Below, one piece after another: positions 30,148 through 38,250 of a stretch of 38,250 nucleotides of DNA (its first letter is position 1; every line of letters begins with the position of its first letter). The notes under the pieces were generated by a model. It had not been told where the DNA came from. It saw only the letters and a list, made by a program, of their open reading frames with translations, and ran no database searches. The translations under genes were made by a program, and so were the position numbers. The stretch lies in the NCBI GenBank assembly GCA_016181525.1, contig JACOZD010000003.1:1-38250 (forward strand), read 5' to 3'. The stretch comes from Candidatus Tayloriibacteriota bacterium. GTDB lineage: Bacteria; Patescibacteriota; Minisyncoccia; Phycocordibacterales; JACOZD01.

Positions 30148-30768
30148 TCACACGCCGGAGCGGCGCTCCAGAGCGTTTTTGATTGTCTCGGGGTCGGAGT
30201 ACTCGAGCTCAAGGCCGGTGGACAAACCCCTCCCCGGCGCGGCCAGCTTCAAGCTGTGCTCCTTGACGAGTTTCTCCAGGCGCGAGCGCAGATAGCTGGC
30301 GGTGTTCTCGCCCTCCGGGTTGACGTTCATGGAGATGATTATCTCGCGGAGCTTGTCTTTCTTTACTCTTTCGAGAATCTGCGCCAGCAGTTCTCTGATT
30401 CGAATTTTGCGCTCCGGCTCTTTTTCCAAGATGGGCACGGTGCCGCCGAGAACGAAGTAAAGTCCTTTATAAACCCCGCTCTGCTCGATAGCCGAAAGGT
30501 CGCTGTCTTTAGAGATTACAAGGAGGGTGGAACGATCTCGCCCTTTATCCCGGCAGATGGCGCAAACAGCCGCTCCGGAACTGTGAAAGCGGCAGCACAG
30601 AGAGCAGGTCTTAACCAACTTTTTGAGCTCGCCCACAAGGTCGGAGAATTCTTTAAGCTGGCTTTCACTTCTCCCGAGGAGATGATAAACAAAACGTCTG
30701 GCCTGCCTAGGGCCGATGCCGGGGAAATCCTTGAAAATCTTGGCTAGTTTTTCGAAGACATCGGGCAT
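30148..30768 (-). CDS. recR: Recombination protein RecR
   Basis: 206 aa, close to the usual 200. N-terminal helix-hairpin-helix (FPGIGPRQARRFVYHLL), zinc finger with four Cys (CSLCCRFHSSGAAVCAIC), Toprim domain (TLLVISKDSDLSAIEQSGVYKGLYFVLGG) and the C-terminal LGLS-type ending (APGRGLSTGLELEYSDPETI). Acts with RecO/RecF in gap repair. Its ATG directly abuts the dnaB stop (TAAATG), which couples translation. Confidence 0.97.
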   Translation of the reverse strand: MPDVFEKLAKIFKDFPGIGPRQARRFVYHLLGRSESQLKEFSDLVGELKKLVKTCSLCCRFHSSGAAVCAICRDKGRDRSTLLVISKDSDLSAIEQSGVYKGLYFVLGGTVPILEKEPERKIRIRELLAQILERVKKDKLREIIISMNVNPEGENTASYLRSRLEKLVKEHSLKLAAPGRGLSTGLELEYSDPETIKNALERRSGV

Positions 30769-32136
30769 TTAGAGACCGGTGAATTCGCCCTTCTCGAGGG
30801 AGAGAAAGGTGGTGCGCTTTTCGTCGAAATAAAGCTCCACCGAGCCGGTGGGGCCGTTGCGGTGCTTTTCTATCATAATCTTGGCGATGTTCGGCCGGTC
30901 GGACTCTTTGTTGTACTTGTCCTCGCGGTGAATGAACATCACCACGTCGGCATCCTGCTCGATACTGCCCGAATCGCGAAGGTCGGAGAGCCGGGGGGCG
31001 CCGCCGCGGGACTCGACCGCCCGGGAGAGTTGGGAGAGAGCCAAGACGGGCACGTCAAGCTCTCTGGCCAGGTTTTTTAGAGAACGCGAAATCTCCGTCA
31101 CCTGCTGGACCATGGAGTCAGAGTTTCGAGTGTAGACAGCCGACATGAGCTGAAGATAATCAACGACAATAAGCGAGAGCCCTTTGTCACTTTTCAATCG
31201 GCGAGCCACGCTCCGCATCCTGATAATATTGTTGCCCGGCTGGTCGTCAATGTAGATCGGAGCGGCCGAAAGTTTATCCATGGCGTCTCTGATTCGCTGA
31301 AAGTCGTGCTCGATGGAGAGATTGTGGCCGGTGCGGAGTTTCCAGGAGTCAACCTGGGACTCGGCGCTAAGCATCCGGTCGACGAGCTGTTGGGAGCTCA
31401 TTTCGAGCGAAAAAATGCCGACCGGAATGCCCGACTGGACGGCCGCTTTGCGGGCGATGTCCAGAGCCAAGGAAGTTTTGCCCATGGAGGGCCTAGCGGC
31501 TAGGATGATGAGGTCGGATTTCTGGAGTCCAGCCAGCCTGTTGTCAAGCTCTTTGAAGCCGGTCGGCACGCCGCGGAGTTCGTGACTGGTTTTATGCAAG
31601 CGGTCCAGCCGTTCCCAGGCCTCGGCCAGAGTGTCTTTGAGTTCCACGAACTTGTGGGTGCCGGGCGAATTGGTCAGCTCAAAAATCCGCTTTTCGGCTC
31701 GGTCCAAGATGTCCTCGAGCTCGCCGCTCTCACTCCAGCCGATTTCGCTTATCTCATTGGCGGCGTTGATGAGACTGCGGAGCATGTACTTTTTGTGGAT
31801 GATATGGGCGTAGTTAGCAATATTGGCGACCGACGGCACCAGGGCGACTAATTCGCTTAGGTAAGAACTGCCCCCGGCTCGCTCAAGGAGCCCGCGCTCG
31901 CGGAGCTCCGTCGAGAGGGAGAGGAGGTCAATGGGCGCGCAGCGCTTCATTAACTCCACGCATCCCTCCCAGATGATTCGGTGTTTGTCGGAATAAAAAG
32001 ACTTCTCGTTTATAAAGTCAATGACGTCATGAATGACCTCTGAGCGAATGAGAATGCCGCCGAGGAGCGCTTGCTCGGCCTCGATGTTTTGGGGCGGCAC
32101 CCGGAGAATGCTGGTAAGGAGACTTTTTTCCGGCAT
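30769..32136 (-). CDS. dnaB: Replicative DNA helicase DnaB
   Basis: 455 aa hexameric helicase. N-terminal helical domain (PPQNIEAEQALLGGIL) and C-terminal RecA-like motor: Walker A ARPSMGKTSLALD (K220, T221), SLEMSSQQLVDRML, Walker B SLIVVDYLQLM, the ALSQLSRAVESR loop and SGSIEQDADVVMFIHRED. Length is standard and there is no intein. It heads dnaB-recR-DUF1189-like. Confidence 0.97.
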   Translation of the reverse strand: MPEKSLLTSILRVPPQNIEAEQALLGGILIRSEVIHDVIDFINEKSFYSDKHRIIWEGCVELMKRCAPIDLLSLSTELRERGLLERAGGSSYLSELVALVPSVANIANYAHIIHKKYMLRSLINAANEISEIGWSESGELEDILDRAEKRIFELTNSPGTHKFVELKDTLAEAWERLDRLHKTSHELRGVPTGFKELDNRLAGLQKSDLIILAARPSMGKTSLALDIARKAAVQSGIPVGIFSLEMSSQQLVDRMLSAESQVDSWKLRTGHNLSIEHDFQRIRDAMDKLSAAPIYIDDQPGNNIIRMRSVARRLKSDKGLSLIVVDYLQLMSAVYTRNSDSMVQQVTEISRSLKNLARELDVPVLALSQLSRAVESRGGAPRLSDLRDSGSIEQDADVVMFIHREDKYNKESDRPNIAKIMIEKHRNGPTGSVELYFDEKRTTFLSLEKGEFTGL

Positions 32137-32142
32137 GCCGAC

Positions 32143-32170
32143 ATTTTAGCACACCAGCCGCTTAGGCAAG
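32143..32170 (-). promoter_or_regulatory. Promoter of dnaB-recR (leaderless type)
   Basis: On the minus strand CTTGCC/TTGCCT (32164-32170), 15-16 nt spacer, TAAAAT (32143-32148), then six nucleotides to the dnaB ATG (32136). Confidence 0.65.
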
Positions 32171-32210
32171 AGCGAGCGGTTCCAGAGTGTGCCTAATCTG
32201 TGGATAGAAA

Positions 32211-33608
32211 TTAAAGTTTGTAGATTAGGGTGCCGGCGGGGGTGTCTTCGAGGCGAAAATCCTTCTCCGCCAGCATAAGCCGCAGTTTGTCGGCCAAGAC
32301 GAAGTCCCCGTTTCTTCTGGCTGTCTCCCGCTCCTCGAAGAGCTTGAGGGCGTCAGCCGGCAGTTTTTCTCTCGGGATGAGCGAGGGCAGGAGATTCCTA
32401 AACAGTGCTTTGAGTTCATGGAGACCTAATCCGAGGACGGAGTCAAAGCGGAGGACAGTGGCTTTTTTCTCCGCCTCGGAGAGTTCTTTGTCTCCTAAAA
32501 CCTCCTGAATGAGCGAGAGAATGGCCGGAGTATCGAGGTCGTTCCCCGCCGCCTCCTCGAATCTCTTGATGTAGCCCGATACCGGCTGACCTTCCTCTCG
32601 GCAATCAGTCAATCTGGAAGCCAGTCGAACTAGAGCTTTCCCTCCGGCGGCCACTGCCCCGAGGGTGAAGTCCACTCTGGTGCGATAGTGAGCGGAGAGA
32701 AGCCAAAAGCGGTACGCTAACGGGGGAATATTAAGTCGGGTCAGACTGTCGAGAGTAAGAAGAACACCCTCGGATTTGGCCAGTTTGGCGCCTTGACTTA
32801 TGACATGTTCGCAGTGGAGCCAGTAACGGGCCGGGACTTTGCCGCTCACGGCCTCGGACTCCGCAATCTCGTTTGAGTGGTGGATAGGGATATGGTCAAC
32901 ACCGCCGGTGTGAATGTCAAACACTTCACCCAAGAACCGTCTCGACATGGCCGAGCACTCGAGATGCCAGCCGGGGAAGCCCGCCCCTAAGGGCGAGGGC
33001 CAGCCGAGTGAGACATTTTTTTTCCACAGGGCGAAATCTTTGGGGTTGCGCTTCCCGGAATTGCTCCTGACTCGGGACAGGCCGCTTGAGAGCGTGCTTA
33101 GACGTCCGTAAGGTTTGAACTTAGCGGTGTCGAAGTAAAGTCCGTCGGAAATCTCATAGACGTAACCCTTCGAGGCTATTTTTTGGATTAACTCAATGTC
33201 TTCCTTGATGTAGTCGCTGGCTCGAGGCATCTCATGGGGCGGCAGGATGTTTAGGGCGTCGAGGTCTTTTTTGAACTCGGCGGCGTAGGTTTGACCCAGC
33301 CGAATCATATTTTCTCTGGTTACTTCCATTCCTTCCCGCCGCAAACCTTTGGACATCTTGTCTTCGCCTTCGTCGGCGTCCGAGGTCAAATGACCGACGT
33401 CCGTGATGTTGACCACGTGCCTGACGCTGTAGCCCGCGTACTCCAGAGTGCGCCGAAGAACGTCGGCGAAGACGTAGGCGCGGAGGTTGCCGATATGAGG
33501 CCGGGAGTAGACTGTCGGACCGCAAGTGTAGATGCCGACTTGAGGCGGATTTATCGGCTTAAATACCTCTTTTTGTTTTGTTAGAGTATTAAAAAAACTT
33601 ATTTTCAT
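32211..33608 (-). CDS. cysS: Cysteinyl-tRNA synthetase
   Basis: 465 aa class I synthetase. Zinc and HIGH-type motifs at the N-terminus (YTCGPTVYSRPHIGNLRAYV; HIGN version), the zinc residues in WHLECSAMS and IPIHHSNEIAESEA. The KMSKS loop is KLAKSEG, an unusual form (KMSKSLGN is typical) though the lysines are kept. C-terminal DALR-type and short anticodon domain (about 330-465). I start at 33608; a longer frame would run into the corA-like gene, whose stop is 2 nt upstream. Both genes are probably one transcript. Confidence 0.95.
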   Translation of the reverse strand: MKISFFNTLTKQKEVFKPINPPQVGIYTCGPTVYSRPHIGNLRAYVFADVLRRTLEYAGYSVRHVVNITDVGHLTSDADEGEDKMSKGLRREGMEVTRENMIRLGQTYAAEFKKDLDALNILPPHEMPRASDYIKEDIELIQKIASKGYVYEISDGLYFDTAKFKPYGRLSTLSSGLSRVRSNSGKRNPKDFALWKKNVSLGWPSPLGAGFPGWHLECSAMSRRFLGEVFDIHTGGVDHIPIHHSNEIAESEAVSGKVPARYWLHCEHVISQGAKLAKSEGVLLTLDSLTRLNIPPLAYRFWLLSAHYRTRVDFTLGAVAAGGKALVRLASRLTDCREEGQPVSGYIKRFEEAAGNDLDTPAILSLIQEVLGDKELSEAEKKATVLRFDSVLGLGLHELKALFRNLLPSLIPREKLPADALKLFEERETARRNGDFVLADKLRLMLAEKDFRLEDTPAGTLIYKL

Positions 33609-33609
33609 T

Positions 33610-34527
33610 CTAAAGCCACTTCTTGTAAATTTTAAAATAAATGTAGCTGCCGAGGGCGGCGGCGGCCATAAGCCCCACGATAATCCAAAAGTCGTTTTGC
33701 TGTCCGACGATCGGCCGCGAGACGGCCTCAATTTGAAAGAGGGCGGCAATGACGCCCAAGGGCAGAGCAATAAAAGAAACTACGGTCAAGCTTTTCATAA
33801 TCTCATTTTGTTTGGTGGAAAGAAGAGAGTTGTTGGTTTCTCGGAGTTCCACCAGCGAACCTCTGGCGCTTTCCAGCGCTCCCTCGATTTTGTAGTACTC
33901 GCTGGTCAGTGACTGCAGATAGAAAACGAAATCATCTCCGAAGAATTTGCGGCCGGCGGTCTCGAAGGACTCGAGGACTTGGCGGTGGAGTGAGAGGGCA
34001 TGGGCGCTGTCGAGAAGAGTCCTCGATATGTCGGAAAGGGCTTGCACCATCTCGCGCTCCCGGCCGGAGAAAATCTTGCTCTCAATGTCGGTCAGACGAT
34101 TGCGGATAACCTCCAGCCGGTCGAGAATGCCGCTGTAGAGGTCCTTGAGCATAGCCGAAAAAACAAAACCAGCGTGGCTCCCCTCGGAAAACTTGTCGCC
34201 GAGGAGTCCCTTCATCTCGAAGATTTTGGTGAAGCGGAGAAGAGTGTCGCGCGAGCCGAAACGATTGGTGATGATGAAGTTTCGTCCGACGATAAAATCT
34301 ATCTCGGCCGTGCCGGCCACAGAGGTTTTTTCAAAAACGGGGAAGTGGAGAATAAGATAGATGCAGTTGCGGTAAAGGTCGACCTTAGGCCGCAGGGTCG
34401 GCGTTAAAAGCTCCTCGCCGACCAGGGGATGAATGGAGTAGTCGTCGAGAACCTGCTTGACTTCGAGCGGAGTCGGTGATTCCATGTCGAGCCAGACGAT
34501 GCTGTTTTGCCTATAGGTGCGAATCAC
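33610..34527 (-). CDS. CorA-like divalent-cation transporter without GMN motif
   Basis: 305 aa. N-terminal cytoplasmic alpha/beta domain (1-150), long helix with coiled-coil character (about 150-240; SEYYKIEGALESARGSLVELRE) and two C-terminal TM segments (about 245-266 and 280-300), the CorA architecture; the KKWL end is basic as in the family. The GMN signature that forms the selectivity loop after TM1 is absent: the loop reads ALFQIEAVSRP. Ion selectivity therefore cannot be inferred. The start is GTG at 34527. A TATAAT (minus strand, 34609-34614) gives a leader of ~75 nt with small inverted repeats. Confidence 0.85.
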   Translation of the reverse strand: MIRTYRQNSIVWLDMESPTPLEVKQVLDDYSIHPLVGEELLTPTLRPKVDLYRNCIYLILHFPVFEKTSVAGTAEIDFIVGRNFIITNRFGSRDTLLRFTKIFEMKGLLGDKFSEGSHAGFVFSAMLKDLYSGILDRLEVIRNRLTDIESKIFSGREREMVQALSDISRTLLDSAHALSLHRQVLESFETAGRKFFGDDFVFYLQSLTSEYYKIEGALESARGSLVELRETNNSLLSTKQNEIMKSLTVVSFIALPLGVIAALFQIEAVSRPIVGQQNDFWIIVGLMAAAALGSYIYFKIYKKWL

Positions 34528-34661
34528 AATTTTTTAGTTACAAGTTATAAACTGCTTGTTTATTGCTTCACTGGTTATCAGTCATTCATTGTTCAGTTAT
34601 TGGTGAATATTATACCTCGATTTAGAGAAGTTCGCACCTCGGCTGTTTTTGATATATTTGA

Positions 34662-34667
34662 TATAAT
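34662..34667 (+). promoter_or_regulatory. -10 box of ctpA (leaderless type)
   Basis: TATAAT, then GGCGGG and the ATG at 34674 (6-nt gap). The GGCGGG could be misread as a Shine-Dalgarno but is too close to the start. Confidence 0.55.
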
Positions 34668-34673
34668 GGCGGG

Positions 34674-35942
34674 ATGAAATCATCCGGCCGAGCGGTCTGG
34701 TTCGTGGTTCTAGCCGCAGTGCTGGCGGGCGGCGCTTTTTTCTTTGGCCTTAATGTGGGCGTTACCCGCATCCTCGAGAGTTACGGGGCCGAGTCTGTAC
34801 TCAACCGCGAGCCGGCGGCGGGAGTGACCGCCGACTTTTCGCCCTTTTGGCGGGTCTGGAACATTTTGAATGAAAAACACGTTGACGCCACCTCCACTCC
34901 GGACAGCGCCAAAGTGTGGGGAGCGATAGACGGCCTGGCCGCTTCTTTCAACGACCCTTATACCGACTTTCTGCCGCCGGACGAGACTAAACAGTTTAAC
35001 GAGGAGATAAGCGGCAAATTCGAGGGCATTGGCATTGAGATAGCTATCAAGGAAGATGCGCTCACGGTAGTGGCTCCGCTCAAGGATACCCCGGCTTATC
35101 GGACGGGCATTCTCTCGGGCGACAAGATTCTCCAGATTGACGGCACGCCGACCCTGGGCATGAAGGTCGAGGATGCGGTCAGGCGCATTCGCGGCAAGAA
35201 AGGCACCAAGGTTACCTTGACTCTCGGCCGAGAAGGGAAGAAGGAGCCATTGAATCTGACGGTAACTCGCGACACCATTCGCATCCCGACCATCGACACC
35301 GAGATTCGCAAGCCCGCCGGGGCGGCCGGAGCGAAGCCGAGCAGAGAAGCCGAGCTTCGCAAGAAGGGCGTCTTCGTCATCAAACTCTATAATTTTTCGG
35401 CCGAGTCGCCGGACCTCTTTCGCGACGCTTTGCGGGAGTTTATTCTCTCCGGCTCGAAAAAACTGATTATCGACCTTAGAAGCAACCCCGGCGGGTATCT
35501 GAACGCCGCCGTGGAGATCGCGAGCTATTTCTTGCCCAAAGACACTATAGTGGTCCGGGAGGATTACGGTCCTAAAGCGTCCGAAAGCGTCTACAAGAGC
35601 AAGGGTATTTTAAGCTTCCCCAAAACCTACAAAATCGTCGTTCTGGTGAACAAGGGTTCGGCCTCGGCCTCCGAAATCTTGGCCGGAGCGCTCCGCGAGC
35701 ATAAGGCGGCCGTCTTGGTGGGGGAGAGGACCTTCGGCAAGGGTTCGGTTCAGGAACTCATCCCGGTCACCGACGACACCTCAATCAAGGTGACCATTGC
35801 CAGATGGCTGACGCCAAACGGCGTCAATATTTCCAAAGAAGGTTTGATGCCTGACCTTGAGGTTAAAATGACGCCGGAGGACATAGAGAAAAAACGCGAC
35901 CCGCAGATGGACAAAGCCGTGGAGTTGCTCCTGAAGCCGTAA
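34674..35942 (+). CDS. ctpA: Carboxyl-terminal processing peptidase (S41 family)
   Basis: 422 aa, exported by an N-terminal signal anchor (about 8-30). PDZ domain about 112-200 (GKFEGIGIEIAIKEDALTV, GILSGDKILQIDGTPT), then the S41 protease core with LIIDLRSNPGGYLNAAVEIA, the serine in NKGSASASEILAGAL (S331) and its general-base Lys in ERTFGKGSVQ (K356), 25 residues later as in Prc/CtpA. It cleaves proteins at their C-terminus outside the membrane; the substrate is unknown. A Pro/Ala-rich insert lies at about 212-228. Confidence 0.95.
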   Translation: MKSSGRAVWFVVLAAVLAGGAFFFGLNVGVTRILESYGAESVLNREPAAGVTADFSPFWRVWNILNEKHVDATSTPDSAKVWGAIDGLAASFNDPYTDFLPPDETKQFNEEISGKFEGIGIEIAIKEDALTVVAPLKDTPAYRTGILSGDKILQIDGTPTLGMKVEDAVRRIRGKKGTKVTLTLGREGKKEPLNLTVTRDTIRIPTIDTEIRKPAGAAGAKPSREAELRKKGVFVIKLYNFSAESPDLFRDALREFILSGSKKLIIDLRSNPGGYLNAAVEIASYFLPKDTIVVREDYGPKASESVYKSKGILSFPKTYKIVVLVNKGSASASEILAGALREHKAAVLVGERTFGKGSVQELIPVTDDTSIKVTIARWLTPNGVNISKEGLMPDLEVKMTPEDIEKKRDPQMDKAVELLLKP

Positions 35943-35989
35943 TCTGATAGTTTGGGGATTTATTTGAAATAAAAGTTTTATTAGGAATC

Positions 35990-36436
35990 ATGAAGATAAT
36001 TCTCCTACATGATGTGCCCAAAGTCGGCAAGAAGTACGAAATTAAGGAGGTCTCACCGGGTTTCGCCGAAAATCTTCTTATTCCCAAAGGTTTTTCTGTG
36101 CCAGCCACCCCCGAGGCGGTGAAGAGACTTAAAGAGCGCAAGAAGCGCGAGGAAGATGAGAAAGCAGTCAGAGAAGAGCTGTTGAAAAACAGTTTGAAAT
36201 CTTTGGACGGGGGAACAATAGAGCTTAAAACCAGGGTCTCCGACAAAGGTCATCTTTTCTCTTCTGTTCATAAGGAAGATATCGCCAAAACGCTCTTCGA
36301 GCAAAAACACTTAGAGATTCCGGCCGAGAGCATCGTTTTGGATAGAAACATCAAAGAGGTCGGCGAGCACAAAATCACCGTCAGAGTGGGGGAAAGTCAG
36401 GTCAGTCTGACCCTCAAGGTTACGGCCAGCCGCTAA
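35990..36436 (+). CDS. rplI: 50S ribosomal protein bL9
   Basis: 148 aa, typical length. [32 protein letters not shown] is the conserved N-domain (split by the long helix [21 protein letters not shown]), and the C-domain has [19 protein letters not shown] and [12 protein letters not shown]. Several CPR lineages are reported to lack bL9, so its presence is mildly informative for placement. TTAGGAATC before the ATG is a moderate ribosome-binding site. It converges with rpmA; their stop codons overlap. Confidence 0.97.
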   Translation: MKIILLHDVPKVGKKYEIKEVSPGFAENLLIPKGFSVPATPEAVKRLKERKKREEDEKAVREELLKNSLKSLDGGTIELKTRVSDKGHLFSSVHKEDIAKTLFEQKHLEIPAESIVLDRNIKEVGEHKITVRVGESQVSLTLKVTASR

Positions 36437-36705
36437 AACACGCTTACCTGGCTTTTAACGACTGCCTTTCCGTCGAAGCGGAGCTTGCGTTTAAACTTGA
36501 ACGAGACCTTGCCGCCGGCCTTGGCGTAGAGAGTGTGGTCGCGGCCGACCCCAACGTTTTTGCCGGGCAGAAATCGTGTGCCTCGCTGGCGGACGATGAT
36601 ATCGCCGACCTCGGCCTTCTCTCCATCAAAAAGCTTGACCCCTAAATATTTCGGGTTGACGTCAGCGACGTTCTTGGTTGAACTGCCCGCTTTTTTAGTA
36701 GCCAT
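36433..36705 (-). CDS. rpmA: 50S ribosomal protein bL27
   Basis: 90 aa. [24 protein letters not shown] and [27 protein letters not shown] are the L27 signatures (the first is split by length limits). The N-terminus begins directly with the mature sequence, with no cleavable Firmicutes-type extension. It stands alone, away from rplU and obg, with a promoter region of 67 nt shared divergently with the next gene. Confidence 0.97.
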   Translation of the reverse strand: MATKKAGSSTKNVADVNPKYLGVKLFDGEKAEVGDIIVRQRGTRFLPGKNVGVGRDHTLYAKAGGKVSFKFKRKLRFDGKAVVKSQVSVF

Positions 36706-36772
36706 ATGTTTAGTTTGCGGCTGGTATTCAGTAGCTTTTAGCCCGCGGCTTTCTTATACTTATACTTGAAAT

Positions 36773-37141
36773 ATGAATATACGCCAAATCTGGGAGAAAT
36801 GCAAAGACAAGGGAATTTTTACCGTTTTGATTATTATTCTCGTGGCCCTGGGTTCCTTCGGTCTTGGCCGGCTCTCGATGATTGAGTTCCGAGATTCGCC
36901 GCTCTCCATTACCGCCAACTCCGAGGCTCTTTCCGCAAAATCTTTGACAGAGGATTTAACCCGGCGGATTGAGACGCAAAGCGGAGCGGTGCTCGGTTCC
37001 AAAAACTCGAAAAAATACCACTTCCCGTGGTGCGGCGGGGCGGCCAGATTAAACGAGAAAAACAAAGTCTGGTTTTCATCCATCGAGGAGGCCAAAGCGG
37101 CCGGCTACTCGCCGGCCGCGAACTGCAAGGGACTCAAATAA
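36773..37141 (+). CDS. Membrane-anchored protein with Ada-like/"sunset" metal-binding-type domain
   Basis: 122 aa. One N-terminal TM segment (about 15-36), a short linker and a C-terminal domain of ~45 aa: GSKNSKKYHFPWCGGAARL, NKVWFSSIEEAKAAGYSPAANCKGL. The spacing YHxPxC ... F.S.EEA.AAGY.P..NC is that of small extracellular domains related to the Ada zinc-binding fold, common next to nucleases or as stand-alone proteins in CPR. Function unknown. TATACT-like -10 boxes lie 10-20 nt before the ATG. A bidirectional terminator follows. Confidence 0.75.
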   Translation: MNIRQIWEKCKDKGIFTVLIIILVALGSFGLGRLSMIEFRDSPLSITANSEALSAKSLTEDLTRRIETQSGAVLGSKNSKKYHFPWCGGAARLNEKNKVWFSSIEEAKAAGYSPAANCKGLK

Positions 37142-37151
37142 GGCGCAGGCA

Positions 37152-37203
37152 AACAAAAAACCCGACTCTCTTTCGCTTTGGCGAATCGAGAGTCGGGGTT
37201 TTT
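37152..37203. terminator. Bidirectional terminator
   Basis: CCCGACTCTC (37161-37170) pairs with GAGAGTCGGG (37188-37197) and TTCGC with GCGAA inside. An A-run lies on the left and a T-run on the right, so it serves both convergent genes. Confidence 0.93.
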
Positions 37204-37208
37204 AGGTT

Positions 37209-38183
37209 TTAGGGACGATATTTGTCCCCCACCTCATACGGGCCGGCGACCTCTCCCAAAACTTCGTCGGAGAGAGCGCGAAAGAGGTACCAACCGGGTT
37301 TTGCTTCTCGCGGAATTCTTCCTTTCACCACAAGCTCATGTCCCCTCGAGTTCCCGATAACGGTAACATTGCCGGTCTCCGGCTCTATCATCTGGATGTA
37401 GGTTACGGTGCTTGCCGGGTCGGGAGCGTTTATAACGAAGGCGTAAAGGTGGCGGGGCTTCAGGGCGCGGCCGGAAGGATTGAAGACCGAGAGCCGGAGA
37501 ATCTCCGGCATAACGGCAACATTCTTCGTCAGGCTGTAAGCGCCGAAGATGCCGTACTCCGTCTTCCACCAGATGTCGAGGTCGTAGAGACCAGGCGGGA
37601 GGTGGACCTTCCAGAGATACTGGCCGCTGTTGACGTTCGAAGCGTAGAGGTCGCTTCCAAGTTCGGAATGCCGGTCAAACTCTCTTGAACCGAGATAAAC
37701 AAGCGAGTCGAGAGGGATGGCCGAAGAGCTCCAGCGAACGGTCGTCCAGGTGTTCGAATAGATGGCGCCGCCCGGAGCGGGGGAGAGAATACTTAAACTC
37801 CTGGTCACTCCCTCGGGCAGGATGATACTGAAAGGCGCGTCACTCCAGTCTTTGAGGAGAGAATCTGCGACCTTAATCTCGATTAGGTATCTCTCGCCTG
37901 ATTCTCTAAGGACCCTGGGCATCCAGAGGTAGCTTTGATTACTAATCGGAATATTCCTCCCGACCTCATAACCCCAGCAAACGCAGTCGCCGATCAGGCC
38001 TTTAACCTCGATACTGACCAGAGAGTCCGATGCCAGCCAGTCCGGAAACGTCCATCTAATCTCGCTCGGCTCGCCGTCTAGGAGCGCCTCGCCACCGTTT
38101 GGGAAGGTGATGTTTACGGCTCTCGCCGGCATGAGGCCAAAGAGAGATGAAACAAGCCACACTACGACAATTTTTCCAATCAT
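37209..38183 (-). CDS. Secreted protein with Kre9/KNH-like Ig domain
   Basis: 324 aa. Signal peptide (about 1-22, cleavage near ARAVN). ITFPNGGEALLDGEPSEIRW starts a domain (about 24-120) matching the PNGGE..G....I.W pattern of the Ser-Thr-rich Kre9/KNH-like family often seen in CPR surface proteins; a second related repeat begins near 130 (LSILSPAPGGAIYSNTWTTVRW). The C-terminal third is beta-rich and unassigned. No anchor or sorting signal is seen, and only two cysteines (CVC at about 67-69). Probably an extracellular binding or structural protein. Confidence 0.78.
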   Translation of the reverse strand: MIGKIVVVWLVSSLFGLMPARAVNITFPNGGEALLDGEPSEIRWTFPDWLASDSLVSIEVKGLIGDCVCWGYEVGRNIPISNQSYLWMPRVLRESGERYLIEIKVADSLLKDWSDAPFSIILPEGVTRSLSILSPAPGGAIYSNTWTTVRWSSSAIPLDSLVYLGSREFDRHSELGSDLYASNVNSGQYLWKVHLPPGLYDLDIWWKTEYGIFGAYSLTKNVAVMPEILRLSVFNPSGRALKPRHLYAFVINAPDPASTVTYIQMIEPETGNVTVIGNSRGHELVVKGRIPREAKPGWYLFRALSDEVLGEVAGPYEVGDKYRP

Positions 38184-38250
38184 TGCTAACCCTTTCTGTT
38201 TTCTGTTTTGGTTTTTTTAAAGAACGAACAACTTCATATTATATCATATA

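Noticed and set aside
33609-33770. Longer N-terminus for CysRS
   Set aside because: It would overlap the corA-like coding region; the conserved enzyme starts at MKISFFNTLT.

Overview
The window looks like a chromosomal segment from a Candidate Phyla Radiation (Patescibacteria) bacterium, most likely Parcubacteria-like; this is inferred, not proven. The signs are compact genes with overlapping starts and stops, short versions of standard enzymes, a degenerate PriA, a Mur ligase without its N-terminal domain, a recombinase tail running into a tRNA, and small secreted proteins of the type common in this group. TGA is used as a stop codon (for example at the ends of murA and mrdA), which argues against the clades that recode UGA as glycine. 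The coding sequence is moderately GC-rich; several intergenic spacers are AT-rich and full of short duplications.

Layout, left to right. Bases 1-870: the 3' end of a serine-recombinase gene that runs antisense into tRNA-Asn(GTT), whose 5' half and promoter region are tandemly duplicated, followed by a GC-rich repeat. 870-3130: a PEBP/YbhB-like protein, a TrmB-type regulator with a perfect operator palindrome at its own start codon, and three small orphan genes closed by a terminator. 3130-5060: a secreted peptidoglycan-binding/fibronectin-III protein, a roughly 200-nt structured RNA with its own promoter and terminator, and raiA/hpf. 5055-8370 (minus strand): priA, def, fmt.

8440-13070 (plus): murA, a C-terminally truncated mreB paralogue, a holB-like gene, frr and an rseP-type site-2 protease. 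13075-14200: a small basic ORF, an inverted repeat, terminators and a two-TM membrane protein. 14360-19430: proS with the cell-elongation set mreB-mreC-mreD-like-mrdA (PBP2), without a neighbouring rodA. 19480-21415: greA-lysS. 21500-26360: a shortened division and cell-wall cluster (mraZ-rsmH-ftsL-like-ftsI-murF) bracketed by two copies of a perfect 34-bp palindrome whose flanks show they are inverted relative to each other.

26468-38183: tRNA-Glu(CTC), 3-methyladenine glycosylase, yqeY, rmuC, rplU, then minus-strand dnaB-recR-DUF1189-like and corA-like-cysS, then ctpA, rplI, rpmA (separated from rplU), a small Cys/His-domain membrane protein and a secreted Ig-like protein.

Together the genes cover cell-wall synthesis and shape (murA, murF, mreBCD, two PBPs), start and end of translation (def, fmt, frr, raiA, three aminoacyl-tRNA synthetases), and replication and repair (dnaB, priA, holB-like, recR, rmuC, mpg). 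The most interesting non-coding signals are the structured RNA upstream of raiA, the inverted palindromes around the division cluster, and a recurring promoter architecture with the -10 box 6-8 nt before the start codon, which predicts leaderless mRNAs.
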